A stretch of 64,000 nucleotides of DNA from Coniferiporia sulphurascens (lineage: Eukaryota > Basidiomycota > Agaricomycetes > Hymenochaetales > Hymenochaetaceae), in NCBI GenBank assembly GCA_002794785.1, contig NBBA01000005.1:558001-622000 (forward strand), given 5' to 3'. Below the pieces are notes generated by a model that was not told the origin of the DNA, made no database searches, and saw nothing but the letters and a program-made list of their open reading frames with translations. Of this stretch, positions 48,418 through 60,015 are shown piece by piece (positions within the stretch are counted from its first letter, which is position 1; each line of letters starts with the position of its first letter). A program made the translations under genes and the position numbers.

Positions 48418-50034
48418 GCATTTCTATAGTGCGTCATGACTATCTAGTACAAAATACGCTCCAGGGGCCTTTAGGCCCCTGTATTGAGTGAGATGGTGAT
48501 TGTTATAGAGGGAATAAATTGTGATGGGACGCCGTAAGCGGAGATGGGTGCTGGACATGCGCCAGTGTATCGGTGAAGGTAGTGGTATCTAACCTAGTTG
48601 CCAGTGGCAAAACCTGAGTCAGAGATATGAACCACAGTAGGGCCACCCGGGTCGAAGACGAGGATGGGTTCCGCCTCAAAGGTGGGGTGAGAGTCAAGGA
48701 AGGATGCCAAAATTGGGAGGCCATCTTTAGAAAACCATTGGGCTTCCGTGGATGGAATGGGGGTCTTCCACGCCGCGCGACGGGCGGGGAGGGTGTTGGG
48801 GCAGGAGAGCAAGAGGTGGGCTCGAGTTTCCGGGACGTGGCAGAACGGGCACATGGGGTCGCGTCCCGGAATACGTCCGAAGTACGCGCCAAAACCGGTG
48901 TGACCTAGGAGTGTCCGGAAAACCTTGCACTTAGTGCGACGACCGAGTGTGAGGTTCTGCATAAGGGCGGACGGCTTTGTAGAGGGGTTGAGCGTGGCGC
49001 CCATGGAATGGGCGTCCGAAGTCCCTCGGGATTTACGACAGGCAGCAGCCCAGTCCTGACTAAAGGGTTCTCTTGCGAGGCCCACCAAACGACTACACCT
49101 TCCTCGGGATATGGGGTTCCCACACCCCTCCCGCTGTCCCCCAGGTTGCCCCGGGGCGTGTCTGCGTGTCAAGGAATCAACTTAAGCAATGCAGTGGGAA
49201 TTACCCCCACGCATACCCATGGCAGATTTAGTACTCTGCGGCCGATGAAGGGAACTACCCCCCACCGCCCCGGCTCGCCCTTTCACGACGGAGAAGCCAC
49301 TACGCCCAGAAGGCCATGAGGACTAACACCCTAGCTGCTACTTAAGTTTCCCGATTCCCCGCATGTGCTTCAGACCCCAGGTTTAACCCCAGGGAATATG
49401 TGGTTAGACTTAGTCGCCCCACTTCTGGATCCGCAGCATACGGGGATTACCATGTCGCACAGGTGACCCTGGCCCCCTATCATCGGGAAGACCAAGGAGT
49501 TTCCCGTACTAACCACCTAAGGACACTCCCACAGGATGATCCAGAGGCCCGTGCTGACCTGTCTCTAGCCACCCTTCCACAGCGTCGGGTCAGGGGCATC
49601 GAGTCGGCTGGTTCTCACCGCGACAACACGTGTTATGAGACCCCTATTCCTAGGCAAAATGCCGTCATCAGAACCCTTCCGGGGTTTGGGGTGGCAGTTT
49701 TCACTGTCAATGCCAGGGACAGTGGGGTCCCCCGAAGGAGATTGCTCGGAACAAGCCGACCCCCTGGGGACAAGGATGATGTCCGCCGGACCACCTCTCC
49801 CCTGAGGACGTTAACGTCGTGTCCTCACTGACGGGCAGGCTAGTGCGCCTCTCTCGTGCCGTTGGCTAACCCGCTGGCATGCTAGAGCCGAGAACTCACA
49901 CACAGACGGAGCGCCCCCCCTCCCCACCAGAGCCAACCCTCAGATGGGCCAGATAGCAAGGGACGAACTACAAACCCCCCCCAGCGCCCCTCCTAAGCGA
50001 AGGAGATGGTGGTGGTAAGAGAACAAGAAGGATG
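48387..50034 (-). mobile_element. 5'-truncated non-LTR (LINE-like) retrotransposon insertion
   Basis: 1.65-kb insertion bounded by a 15-bp direct repeat. Its left end is a T28 tract (48386-48413), the poly(A) tail of an element lying on the minus strand. Next to the tail is an ORF fragment with a reverse-transcriptase zinc-binding C-terminus. The other 0.86 kb (49173-50034) is CT-rich on the + strand with no recognisable reverse transcriptase or RNase H, so the element is truncated and probably rearranged or decayed. Tail, target-site duplication and coding remnant together are diagnostic of target-primed reverse transcription. The intact tail and perfect duplication suggest a fairly recent insertion. 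Confidence 0.85.
48594..49172 (-). pseudogene. LINE ORF2 C-terminal fragment (zf-RVT zinc-binding region)
   Basis: 192 codons without a plausible start. It contains LGHTGFGAYFGRIPGRD, CPFCHVPETRAHLLLSCPN (CCHC: CPFC then HLLLSC) and PARRAAW, the zinc-binding motif found after RNase H in many fungal LINE polyproteins. Upstream stops close the frame before any reverse-transcriptase motif, so this is a non-autonomous remnant. Confidence 0.8.
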
Positions 50035-50049
50035 GAGGGAATGAAAACT
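50035..50049. repeat. Target-site duplication, right copy (15 bp)
   Basis: Exact match to 48372-48386, on the 5' side of the minus-strand element. Confidence 0.88.
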
Positions 50050-50580
50050 CACCTTGGAAAATTTGACACACATTATATTTTATTATTTAATAATTATTTT
50101 ATTTATGATCTAAATACCCATATATGGAAGGTTACATAAGATTAGCGCCCAATTAGCATCCAGCGGCTGTTTCCTGATATTCATTTGATGGGTTCCCTCA
50201 CTTTAACCGAAAACGGCAAAGCCCGTAAGCTGCTTAGCCTGGGCAGTCCCGGGCTTTCTGACTCCTCTTGGGCAATCCTGCTTGCGCACAAGTGCAGAAT
50301 TGTCAAAGCAGGGAACTTGTAGTGCACTGGCAAAGCCTGTGTTTATTTTTTGGATTTTTTATTTTTTATTTTTCTCAAAAAATTTGACACATTTGGTCTA
50401 TTTTTAGAAAATCTCTGAAAATGCGAGAACTCGCATTTCTTGGCTACTTTTCGGTTTGAATTTTCAATTCCAGCAAGTAATTCGGTAAACTCCGTGCCCG
50501 GCAGAGGCGCGGCTTCTTGACGCTCCCGACTGTACTACTACAGTACTTAGCCTTGTGCATTCGCTCCGTAGTACTCCGTA
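50050..50580. other. AT-rich intergenic stretch before Gemin2
   Basis: A/T-rich, with TTATTTAATAATTATTTTAT-like and TTTTTTATT runs, no ORF, and a GC-richer 100 bp just before the Gemin2 ATG. Together with the sequence left of 48372 it was one AT-rich locus before the LINE inserted. Confidence 0.6.
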
Positions 50581-51988
50581 ATGCTGGGCTTAAAGCGCGC
50601 GAGGGACAACATGGAGGACTCGGACGATGAGCCCGCGATGGGCAAGCAGAACCTCCCGGTGGCCCGTCTGCCGGACAACTTCAACGGCGAGCCGGTGGAC
50701 GGCATGCAGTACCTCTTCACCGTTCGGTCAGTCCGTCGACTCCGTCTTGTCCGGCCGATGACACCATCTCATTGTTAATAGACGCGATGCTCGAAAACTA
50801 CCGAATTACACTCGTGTAGATAACCCATTTGTGACTACGATAGTGCCCAAAGTTGAAAAAGCGGATGCACCGATTGTAACCCATACACGCGTTGCCCTGC
50901 CCTCGGAGGAATGGCGGGCAGTCTTCCTGAGCAGGTTCAAGAATTTCAGAAAAGTGCGTGTTTGCATCCATTCTTTAAATATGACCGGCTGACGCGGTCA
51001 AATGTACAGAACTCAACGCAAGCGACGATCGGTGCCGCGCTCCCCGTCTCGACTGGGCGCTCGAAGGTCATGCCCGAGATGAAGCAACGGGACAACTGGT
51101 GGGCCTTCATTAACGGACGACCCGAGTATGAATGGAACCCTCCCAAGAATCCCAAGAAGCCTCGTCAAGAAAGGAACAAGTACGCTCGGACAGCGCGTGA
51201 GTCAGACAGTAGTATGCATGACCTCAGTCAGTACGAGGTATCGTACGCGGACGAGGACCACGTCCCTGCACGGGAGGCGTTCGTCGTTAATGAGTACGGG
51301 GAGATAACGGAGGGCTCTGCCGGGTTGGACGTGGAGCAGGAAGAAGAGGAAATAATTGCCGCAGATTCTCTGCCGACCCCATTTTCGACTCCCAGACCTG
51401 AATCAAGACGCAGGAGTCCAGGGCCCAACTCGGAGCGGCAGAATGTACAAGTACAAAACAACCGCTCCGATGGGCCGCGGCAGCCTACGCCCGCCTTGCT
51501 TAAAGTAATGGACAATGTAAACCTCAATATCTATGTTCTCACAAATACAACGCTAATTATAATCCCTGTTCCCATTTAATCAGCGTTACTGCGCACACAT
51601 CCTAATGTACTTCACATATTGGATAACTCAAAACCTCGCACAACTGGAGTCGCCCCAACCGTTACCTTCCTCATACGCCCGGCTCTCGCAGGTCCACGCA
51701 TGCTGGATGTTTGCACTCCTCTCGCGGGTCGACGCGCAGCTCACAAGCGACGAGTTGAGTAATCTGCGCTCACTTGCACGCGCTTGTCTGGCTTTCATCA
51801 AAGATCTCAACAAAAACTACACGTCGGACGGAAGTCCGAACTCGGGCGTGCTGGGAAATTGGGTCGGCGATGCCGCGGAAGCGCCAATGGATGAGCGGGC
51901 GTGTTGGATTATTGTCGCCATAATCACGGAATTTTGGGGCCAGAAGGACCTGTGGATGGATGCTGAAAGCATGTTGAGTGGAGCATGA
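50581..51988 (+). CDS. GEMIN2: Gemin2 / SIP1 (SMN-complex, snRNP assembly)
   Basis: Partner of SMN that cradles Sm proteins during cytoplasmic snRNP assembly. Four exons (50581-50726, 50782-50953, 51010-51504, 51584-51988; 1218 nt, 405 residues). Seen: ARLPDNFNGEPVDGMQYLFT (MQYL is the typical N-terminal signature), VRRDARKLPNYTRV, then RDNWWAFINGRPEYEWNPPK. After a disordered acidic linker comes the helical Gemin2 core, ending in WMFALLSRVDAQLTSDELSN, LRSLARACLAFIKDL and MDERACWIIVAIITEFWGQK DLW. The linker (about residues 190-270) is longer than in animal Gemin2. All introns are short, with GT..AG ends. Confidence 0.9.
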
Positions 51989-52128
51989 TTTTGTATTTCG
52001 TCCCGCCCTTTTCGTACAAAAAATTACAGTATTAGTTTGGCTGTACATATTTTAGACTTGTACAGGTATTGCCTGTAGTATACACACATAATGTAGTACC
52101 ATGTTGCTCTTACAAAATTCATTGATCT

Positions 52129-53240
52129 TCATATATCCGGACCATCTGAGGTGGGACATAAGTAACCAGGTAGAGGGGGAGCAGATGGCGCCGGAAAGCT
52201 CACCAGGGGTATACGGACCGGTGGTCGTGTCCATGAAGGGTTGTCATCGCCGACCATCGCCTCCCCAATCGTAAAGAACCCATGCGAGTTGTAAAACTCG
52301 GTGTTGGCAAGATTGCTCGAGTACAGATACGTCGATCGGCCCTCGGCATCCGCGAGCTGCGTAACTGCGTCGACGAGCGCGCCGCCGTAGCCATGCCGCT
52401 GCCAGGCCAGCGCAGTCGCAAGCGCGGCCAGGCAGCGCATCTCCTTTGCGAGCGCCCCAAGCAGCTCCTCTGAGCACTTTTCGAACTTTACTGATATCTC
52501 CTTGGAGCGCTGCGAAAAACAGTGCAGACATCGGTTGGGGGGATATACGATGGTTTAGGAAGATGAGGTCCGTACCTTTCTCTGCTCCTTTGACTTCCCT
52601 AAGTAGTCGAGACTTTGTACAACGACTTGCGTAATCTTGTCCAGCTGCTTATTCCGCTTGCTCCGGTGGTCGGCTACTGGTGCGGGGGCACTGTAAGGAT
52701 GGAGGACGTAAACGAAAATGAGAAACACGAGTAGGAGTGTGCACTGAACAGGATTACTTACGCGCATACAACGGCCTGCCCATGGTCAACGGTAAACCCC
52801 ATATTCAGGCGTACCCATTGGCGCGCAGCGAGTCTATATTGCAGACGTTCGATCCATCTGGTAAAGGGTGTCTCTCGCGCGTCCTGCGGGAAAAAGTCCC
52901 GATAAGCAACCCCGGTCGTGTGAAAAACCAAGCGAGACGCATGTACGGGAGTATCATAGACATATACACGACACGGGTCATTCACGGTGGCATCCGCCAT
53001 CGTCTTTGCTGCCTGCTTAGCATCCTCTATTTACGAAATGTCAAACGGCGATGCGCGATGACAAGAGCGAGGACACGCACCCTTTCGTAAAGGTTCCACC
53101 TTTACTTTATCCAGACGAGCATTTCTTGTGTCCAGGAGTGTGAGGTATCGCAGAAAATTCTTCTCATCGGTGTCAATATCGATGGCCCCGGCATGTTGGA
53201 GAGAGACTAAACGGGTCGAGCTCTGGAAGGGACGAGGCAT
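52129..53240 (-). CDS. GNAT-family acetyltransferase, tandem copy A (intact)
   Basis: Four exons (53240-53081, 53026-52762, 52690-52576, 52509-52129; 921 nt, 306 residues). The N-terminus MPRPFQSSTRLVSLQHAG leads into RYLTLLDTRNARLDKVKVEP and a beta-rich domain (DPCRVYVYDTPVHASRLVF, RWIERLQYRLAARQW). The GNAT core in the last exon holds MRCLAALATALAWQRHGYG with QRHGYG as the canonical QXXGXG acetyl-CoA loop. It is followed by STYLYSSNLANTEFYNSHG, the usual beta-5/alpha-4 signature, and WTRPPVRIPLV. The substrate is unknown. The last 25 residues (after RIPLV) are Pro-rich; a GTGAGC there could be an unused donor, so the C-terminus is less certain. Confidence 0.83.
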
Positions 53241-53629
53241 GGGAGGCGACGTATTATGTGCTGAAGCGGTAGATAGTTGGCGCCAAAGGACGAGGGGCCT
53301 GGTTGAGTCCGTGCTCTCCTTTTATCGCACGACAAGGCCTGCTGCGCCGTTTGTTGCGCGCAGTACCAGTACCATCTGCACAACTGTATTGGACTCCAGG
53401 GCGCGTGTATCAGGAATGAAGAGCATACGAGGCAAAACGATCGGCATGGGCCACGTTTTATCGTCGCAGGTGGGAATTCAGGCCCGGAAGACACCGGTCC
53501 GCCCGGTCAGGCGCATAGACATCCGGCTTAGACGCGATACTTCATACAAAAAGTTACAGTTATTATTTTGGCTGTACATATTTTGGAATTGTACAGGTGT
53601 TGCGTGTAGTATACATACTGAATGTAGGA

Positions 53630-54781
53630 TCATGGTGTTACTTTTACTAAATTTATTGGTCTCCATATATCCGGACCATCTGGGATGGGACATGAGTAAC
53701 CAGACCGAGAGGGAGCAAACAGCGTTAAGAAACTCACCAAGGGTATACGGACAGGCGGTCGTGTCCATGAGGGGTTGTCGTCGCCCGCCACCACCTCCGC
53801 GAGCGTGAAGAACCCAAGCGAGTTGTAAAACTCGGTGTTGGCAAGATTGCTCGAGAACAGGTATGTCGATCGGCCCTCGGCGTCCGCGAGCCGCGTGATT
53901 GCGTTGACGAGTGCACTGCCGTAGCCGTGCCGCTGCGAGGCCGGCGCAGTCGCGAGCGCGTTCACACAGCGCATCTCCCGTGCGTGCGCCCCGAGCAACA
54001 CCTCTGTTGCCTTTTCGAATTTCACTCGGAGCTCCTTATTACGCTGCGAAGGATGATACAGAGATTAGTTGTGGGGGAATTAACAGCGACTTATGAGAGA
54101 TGAGATCCGTACCTTTCTCTGCTCCTTTGACTTCCCTAAGTATTCGAGGCTTCGAATGACGAATCGGTCAATCTTGTCCAGCCGTTCATTTCGTCTGCTC
54201 CGATGCTCGGCTGCTGGTGCGGGAAGGCTGTAAGAAAGGTAAGGCAACAAATGAGAAACACGAGCGGAAGTGTGCACCGAACAGTATTGCTTACGCGCAT
54301 ACAACGGCTTGCCCGTGATCAACGGTAAGCCCCATATTCAGGCGTACCCACTGGCGTGCAGCGAGTCTATATTGTAGACGTTCAATCCATCTGGTAAAGG
54401 GCGTCTCCCTTGCGTCCTGCAGAAAAGTCCCAATAAGCAATTGGCAGTGTGCAAAACTGAACAAGGCGCACGTACGGGAGTATCATGGACATATATGCGA
54501 CACGGATCATGCTCGGTGGCCTCCGCCATCGTCCTTGCTGCCTGCTTGGTATCCCCTGTTCACGAAATGTCAAACAAAGTTGCGCGCTGGCAAGGCTGGG
54601 GACACGCACTCCTTCGTAAGGGTTCCACCTTGACTTTATCCAGACGGGCATCTCTTGTGTCGAGCAGTGTGAGGTATCGCAGAAGCTGCTTCTCGTCGGC
54701 GTCAATATCGGCGACCCCAGTATGTTCGAGAGACACTGTATGAGTCCGAGTCGAGCTCTGGAAGGAGGTCGGTCGAGACAT
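53630..54781 (-). pseudogene. GNAT acetyltransferase, tandem copy B, frame disrupted
   Basis: Paralog of the neighbouring copy A with the same exon layout: exon 1 54781-54610, exon 2 54555-54295, exon 3 from about 54231, last exon to 53630. The N-terminus (SFQSSTRTHTVSLEHTG) and the GNAT core with QRHGYG and YNSLGFF are well preserved. In exon 2, two separate 2-bp deletions relative to A (near 54431-54450) change exon length from 265 to 261 nt, so reading leaves the frame shortly after DPCRIYVHDTPVRAP and hits a stop. The first exon carries a 12-bp in-frame difference. Rescue by a new intron using the CTGCAG near 54420 is conceivable. Exons downstream of the break remain open. Confidence 0.65.
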
Positions 54782-55200
54782 GGGAGGCGACGAATTCAGT
54801 GCTGAAGTGGTAGATGGTTGGCGCCAAAAGACGAGGGACCTCGTTCAGTCCGTGCTCTCCTTTTATCGCATGACAAGACGAGCTGCGCAATTTTGCGCGC
54901 AGCACTATAAGTGTGTTTCCAATGCATATGGACGCGTATCAGAAATGATCCCGCAGCAATGGGTACCATACAAGGCAGAAAGATCGACACGGAAGCTGCG
55001 TCGCAGTCGCCGAGATCACTTGGCGCAGCAGGCGCAGCAGGCGCAGCGGGGGTGAGAGTTCAGTTTCGAAGACACGTATCAACCCCCGCGGCAGGTTCGG
55101 ATACGGATATTAGTACTTATGTACTTATAATACAGATGATCTAGCTTTAAACAAACAAATAAGGATAAACACCAAGAAAGGTTGGATTATAACGAGGGCT

Positions 55201-58200
55201 TTATGCCAAGAACGTGTTACTCGCAGCCCAACAAAAATGACCGCAGCCTGCCGCACATGGATGGCCCATATATTTAGTAATTGATTTGGTCCCATGAGAT
55301 GCAGACCCATCCGTGCTAAGGAGACTCCCGTCAACTTCGCCGGCAGGGTGGCCCGGAACTCTCATGGTTCGGCGACCACGAGGCTCCAACGTGGATGTGG
55401 AGAGCTCGATCATAGGCCGCTGCATGTAGTAGCGGTGGTAGCAGCGCTGGTGCCCTCCATGTGAGCATACTGCGCAGACAAACAGTGCCGATCGGACTGG
55501 CAAGTGACTGCAACGTCGGTCAGTTTCTCGTCGACAGATCGTAGAGAAAGGGTCCTGACCAAATAGTGCATCTGATAGCAACTTTTTTGCACTCGAAACA
55601 CTGGCTAAAGCCCGTCCAAGTCCGCCCGGTGCTGTGCGGTTCGCCAATGGCCGGCTGAACGATGGGTTTGCGACATGTCGCGCAGACGGTGTATATCGTT
55701 GTTTGGACCTGAGAAGACTGACGAACCTCAGAAGAGGGTGCGTACTTCCGGATGTACGCAGCTACGCTGTGCATGCGCAGCCGCGAAAGAATCTCTATGG
55801 AAGAATTCAGAAAGCTACCCTCAGCGGTCAAACTCCTTGGATCACGGCGCTTACCTATATAGGCTTCTATGAACTGCAGGGCCCTCCAGGTCTGGATGCC
55901 CAACTCAGAAGGAACGATACATGCCAGCATAGCGCACATCTGCACATCGCCCTATATGGCATTGTTGGGACGGTATTAAGCAGGAATTATAACGAACTTA
56001 CGTTATCCGCAAGCTCTTCGAGTATTGCTTTCAAAGCTTCCCAGACCTTTGTGCGGTACCTCACTTCCGCCTCGGCGATGGCTTCCTGGTTCCATTGCAA
56101 AAAACGCATCTCGTTCTCATCCATAGATTCCAGCTCCTTATCGGCGAGAGGAGCTCTCGATACGGGAAAGACCTGCGATTGGCGTTTCTGGCTCTTCGGA
56201 GAGTTTGTCAATACCGTCTTATCAGCCGCAGCTTCAGAGGCGAATGGATCATGCGAGAAGGATTTATCGCCGCTAGCTGTGATTGTAAGCACGCTACTAT
56301 GGGAGTCAGTCCGGGGTATACTCCTATTTCGTAATTTCCGGATAGGAGGCGCCAGAGTTGAACTGTGACTTTTCGCAGCCGAACGCTTGAGCGAGGACGA
56401 GCGAGCAGCCGTCGTTGATGCAATAGAATTGTCTGACTCAGGGTCGGATGACGACGCGGGCGAGACGGAATCCTCTTCTTTCTCATCTTCAGCCCAGTCA
56501 TTATCTTCCGGTAAGCCAGGGCTGGATATAATTCTCTTCGGAACTTGCTGAGGCCTCGACGAACCCGCAACCGCTGAATTGAAGGTATCGGTGCTGCTCT
56601 TCCTTGGACCTAGAATTTCCTTCCGGCGCTCGAAAGTAACATCTCGTGCACCTGTCTCAGACGAGTCTGAATCACCTAAGGCACCCTCGCCAATTTGGCG
56701 TAACCGGCGAGTCCTGCTTGAAGATGATCTGTCATTCGTAAGGGATGCGGATGTAGATGATGTCGATATGGAAGCATGCCGGAGGGACTGGCGCCGAGGC
56801 CTTGCGAGTGTCGCAACAGTGACGCTTTGCCCTCTCGCCCTAAAATGCTCGTCTGGTGAGATTGAACGTTTGTTCTCGTTCCCGGAAATACTCCGAGCCA
56901 TTGTGGGTCTAAGCGCAGGACCCTCATAAGCCGTCTCCAAGTCTTGTCTTGGACTATTCTTTAATGCCGACTGGAAGGGGTCTGAAGAAGACAACCTGGT
57001 TGGTGTATACTTGATTGGCGATTTCTTCACCGAGGGTATAGCACTTGGTGCTGAGATTGAATGCGGAAGTCCGGGAGCTGAGACATCAGGCGGCAGGGGA
57101 GACGTCTGAGTCCTGGCAAGGTCTGTTAACAGAGAATGTAGCAATAGCCACATTCTCCCTGCATCATCGTTCCCAGCTTCAAATGCGACCTTAATGCACG
57201 ACATTTGTAAGTAAATAACCGAAATGATTGCTAATGAACATACTTCAGAGTTCATCTCGCACAACGTCGTCTGATCTGCGCCCTCTATTTTATAACCTCG
57301 GGCTAAGAAATCAAAAACGTTCCACTCTTCCGGTGCAGTCGCTTCAAACAAAGTACCCAAACATTGTGTTGTTGGAATATATGGTACATCGCCCAGTTTT
57401 TTGTGGGATGGGGTCCTTTCAGGAGAAGATGTCGTTTTCGACGTGGGGACTCTACACAAGATGATCAGTAGGTCGCCTTCAAAGGCAAAAAAAGACAAGA
57501 TTGAGGATCTTACGTGTCGTCATACGGTACTTCCCATCTTGCCGGACTATCATTGACAAACGTCAAAGAACCGGTAGGTGTCCACGTCAGCGCGATACGT
57601 GGGACGGAATCGACGGGTTTGTTGCAATTGCGTAGGTCCATTTGCGAAAACGCGCCGGAAGGATGCTGCACCCACAAAGCGTGCGAGTCGGCGAAGGTCA
57701 TGTCTACACAGCAGAAAGTTATATGAATACCATGTGCCCAAGCTGTACTCAAAATTGTATAAAGCTTTATTACCTGATACACCGCCTTCGCAATTGCTAT
57801 TGTCAATAGTCCATTTGGCAATCCATGCTCGCCGCACATCCCAAATTTCGATCATGTCTCCCGATTTCAACGTTGCGTTCCGAGCCGAACTTGACATAGC
57901 CTTTTCGCTTCCCCCTAAGGTGGCAGACAGGCTGACTCCATTTCCGCCGTCGGGGGTGGTCTGACCAGTCACCGTTTCAGTAACTTCTTTGTTTAAGAAG
58001 TTCGGTACGGTAACGGAAGCTGAAGGTACAGATTTAGAAGAGAGGCTGAACCCAGACTCGTTATTCGAAGCAATTGCGAGCTCGGTATCGTAACCAGGAC
58101 GCCAAACCACCTTGCGGACAGGGTACGATGTGTGCAACACGTAGTCGGGCTTGCGAGTAGATGAATGTGCTGTGCTCGAACTGCTTTCACTGAAGTCCCA

Positions 58201-59475
58201 AACCTATTGAAATGGAAGACTTCTTAGAACAGACACGTGCATCCCAATCACAGAAAGAAGCTACCTTCACGGTGCCATCGTAGCCAGCACTGGCCAGCCA
58301 GTCCCCTGTTACACCCTGGGGGTCGCGCCAGTCGAGAGACAGAATAGGACCTTTGTGCGCCAGAGGCACCCTTTCGAGTTGCCCCTTTTGTCCCATTCTC
58401 AGATCCCAGCTAACCCACGCGACGGTGAGCTTCTGATCAAAATGAATGAAACAAGGATCCCTACTGGCATATAGTTCCATTGTCCAGCCCCGTGATCGCA
58501 TGGAGGGGATCCGAGAGTGAAATCACGGTTCGTATTGCGAATGTATGATGGATATAATGGGACGCTTTGGAGAGGTCCCGCAAGTCCTGCACTCAATTAT
58601 CAGACTTCAGTTTGCAATTTCCTAACGAATATGGCAAAGTTAAACTACCCAAACACGCAAGTTACCGTCCGACGATCCGGTGCTACAATAATTAGGCATG
58701 ACGGGGGAGTACGATAACTTATTGATGGACCGCATATGGCCCTTTATTTTTCGCTCTGATGGGATTCCGGACATTTTTCAGAATTTGAAAATAGACCTTA
58801 GGGGCGTCACTTACCGTATTTCGTGGAACCTGATTTATTTAAGTCCCACATTATGAGCTCGCCATTTCGAGCACTTGTCAGGATTTTTGTATCGAATGCT
58901 TAGCAGTAGAAGTTAGGAATCCTGTAAGATTATCGATCTCGCCAATATATCAGAATACCTTTATGACACCAGACAACGTCCGTCATTGCACTGTCCACTT
59001 TCAACCCACTTCCGGACCAAAGATTTCTCGAGGCATCGATCTTGTGACCACCTCTTCCGATAGCAAACTTGTGATCCGAGGAGGACTTTTCAGACGGCTC
59101 AGAAACTCGAAGTATCCTGAGGGCTGCATCCCATATGATTGATCAGCGTCTACATCCACTTATAAAGCCCATCCACGAACAGTCTTTTCCTGCAACAACA
59201 CACCGTTCGCCATCCTGGCTCTTCGAAATGGCAGAACCCCCATGCGAACTGGCATTTTGAAGAGTTACAGAGCGTGATGGACCGCGATAACCATGCGTGC
59301 GTGCATCAGAGAAAGATTCACCAAGGCTGGGTGTATGTGACGTGTGAAGAGGACTCGGTAATTGGAGGGTCGGCCTCGTTGCCGGCATGGGCGTCGAGAA
59401 AGGATTGTGCAACATTGCGAGCGATTTATTGTCCCCGCGAGCAGCCCCAGAATCTGGCTCTCCGAACTGCGGCAA
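55201..59475 (-). CDS. WDR24: GATOR2/SEA complex subunit WDR24 (RTC1/SEA2)
   Basis: Scaffold subunit of the SEAC/GATOR2 complex on the vacuole/lysosome, which relays amino-acid signals to TORC1. Many exons on the minus strand. The N-terminus (start 59475 or 59415) reads SAISKSQDGERCVVAGKD, then ALRILRVSEP and SAMTDVVWCHK. WD40 repeats follow (DWLASAGYDGTVKV, VAWVSWDLRMGQ, KVVWRPGYDTELAIAS, SLTFVNDSPARWEVPYDD). A long Ser-rich linker covers about 56330-57120, then a helical region (MRFLQWNQEAIAEAEVRYR). The C-terminus is a zinc-binding RING-like module: CATCRKP, CFECK, VCAVCSHGGHQRCYHRYYM and GHPCAAGCGHFCWAAS. The CSHGGH and CAAGCGHFC signatures distinguish this family. Cysteines and histidines look intact. 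Exact exon ends in the WD region were not all placed. Confidence 0.9.
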
Positions 59476-59861
59476 TTACTAGCCACTTGAGCGGGGATCG
59501 GCTCCCAACCTAGATCATGAAAAAAGACTTGTACGCGGTGTTTTTGGCGGTGCCATTCCACACCGCATGCTTCAGCAGACTTACAAAGAGCAAGCCATAG
59601 ATAAGTGTGGACGCGACGCGACGGTGTTCGGGCCAATGGAGTCTGCGAGCGGGCATTTCCGTAAAAGGAATCCGTCTGCCACGAACCGTACGGTCATACC
59701 ATTGTGACTCCGGTGGTCACTCAGTACTAACCACTACTTTTCAGCATCAGGAGTAACCGGTTCACCTTGTTACGATTATTCTTTGTTATGTCAGCTTGAA
59801 TGCGATTACTAAACTATTTTCCTGTTCGAGAAGCGCATATAGCCCGTTAAATTTTTCTTTG

Positions 59862-59897
59862 CACCTCAGTCCTGCATTTTTATTGTGGACTGAGGTG
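59862..59897. repeat. Perfect 11-bp inverted repeat with 14-nt loop (hairpin)
   Basis: CACCTCAGTCC at 59862-59872 and its exact reverse complement GGACTGAGGTG at 59887-59897, with loop TGCATTTTTATTGT. It could act as a cruciform or an RNA hairpin. It is not followed by a T-run. Confidence 0.85.
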
Positions 59898-59941
59898 AGT
59901 ATCTTGGTTCTCCTTTATATGTTTATATCTGACTGTGTTCT

Positions 59942-60015
59942 AGCATACATTCTATCAGGTAGTTTTAATAAAGGAGTCCTGCATTTTTATTGTGGACTGA
60001 GCATACATTCTATCA
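59942..60015. repeat. Second copy of the hairpin core plus a 15-bp direct repeat
   Basis: GCATACATTCTATCA occurs at 59943-59957 and again at 60001-60015. Between them, 59975-60000 repeats the hairpin core of 59869-59894 exactly, but here only the inner stem is conserved. Confidence 0.85.

Larger units (their letters stand above)
52012..55030. repeat. Tandem duplication, two diverged units of about 1.5 kb
   Basis: Unit 1 (about 52012-53530) and unit 2 (about 53537-55030) align over coding, intronic and flanking DNA. Matching landmarks: the GTACAGGTATTGCCTGTAGT-like 3' flank near 52063 and 53594, the acetyltransferase exons, and the GAGTCCGTGCTCTCC-type 5' flank near 53306 and 54846. The offset is about 1.53 kb. 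Each unit carries one GNAT gene on the minus strand plus its promoter. Confidence 0.88.

Noticed and set aside
49400..49831. 143-codon + strand ORF as a gene
   Set aside because: It lies inside the LINE-like insertion, has no recognised motif and no support.
54911..55144. Short + strand ORFs 3' of the GNAT duplication (Ala/Gln/Gly repeats)
   Set aside because: Part of the duplicated 5' flank and a short GCAGCAGGC repeat; no conserved content.
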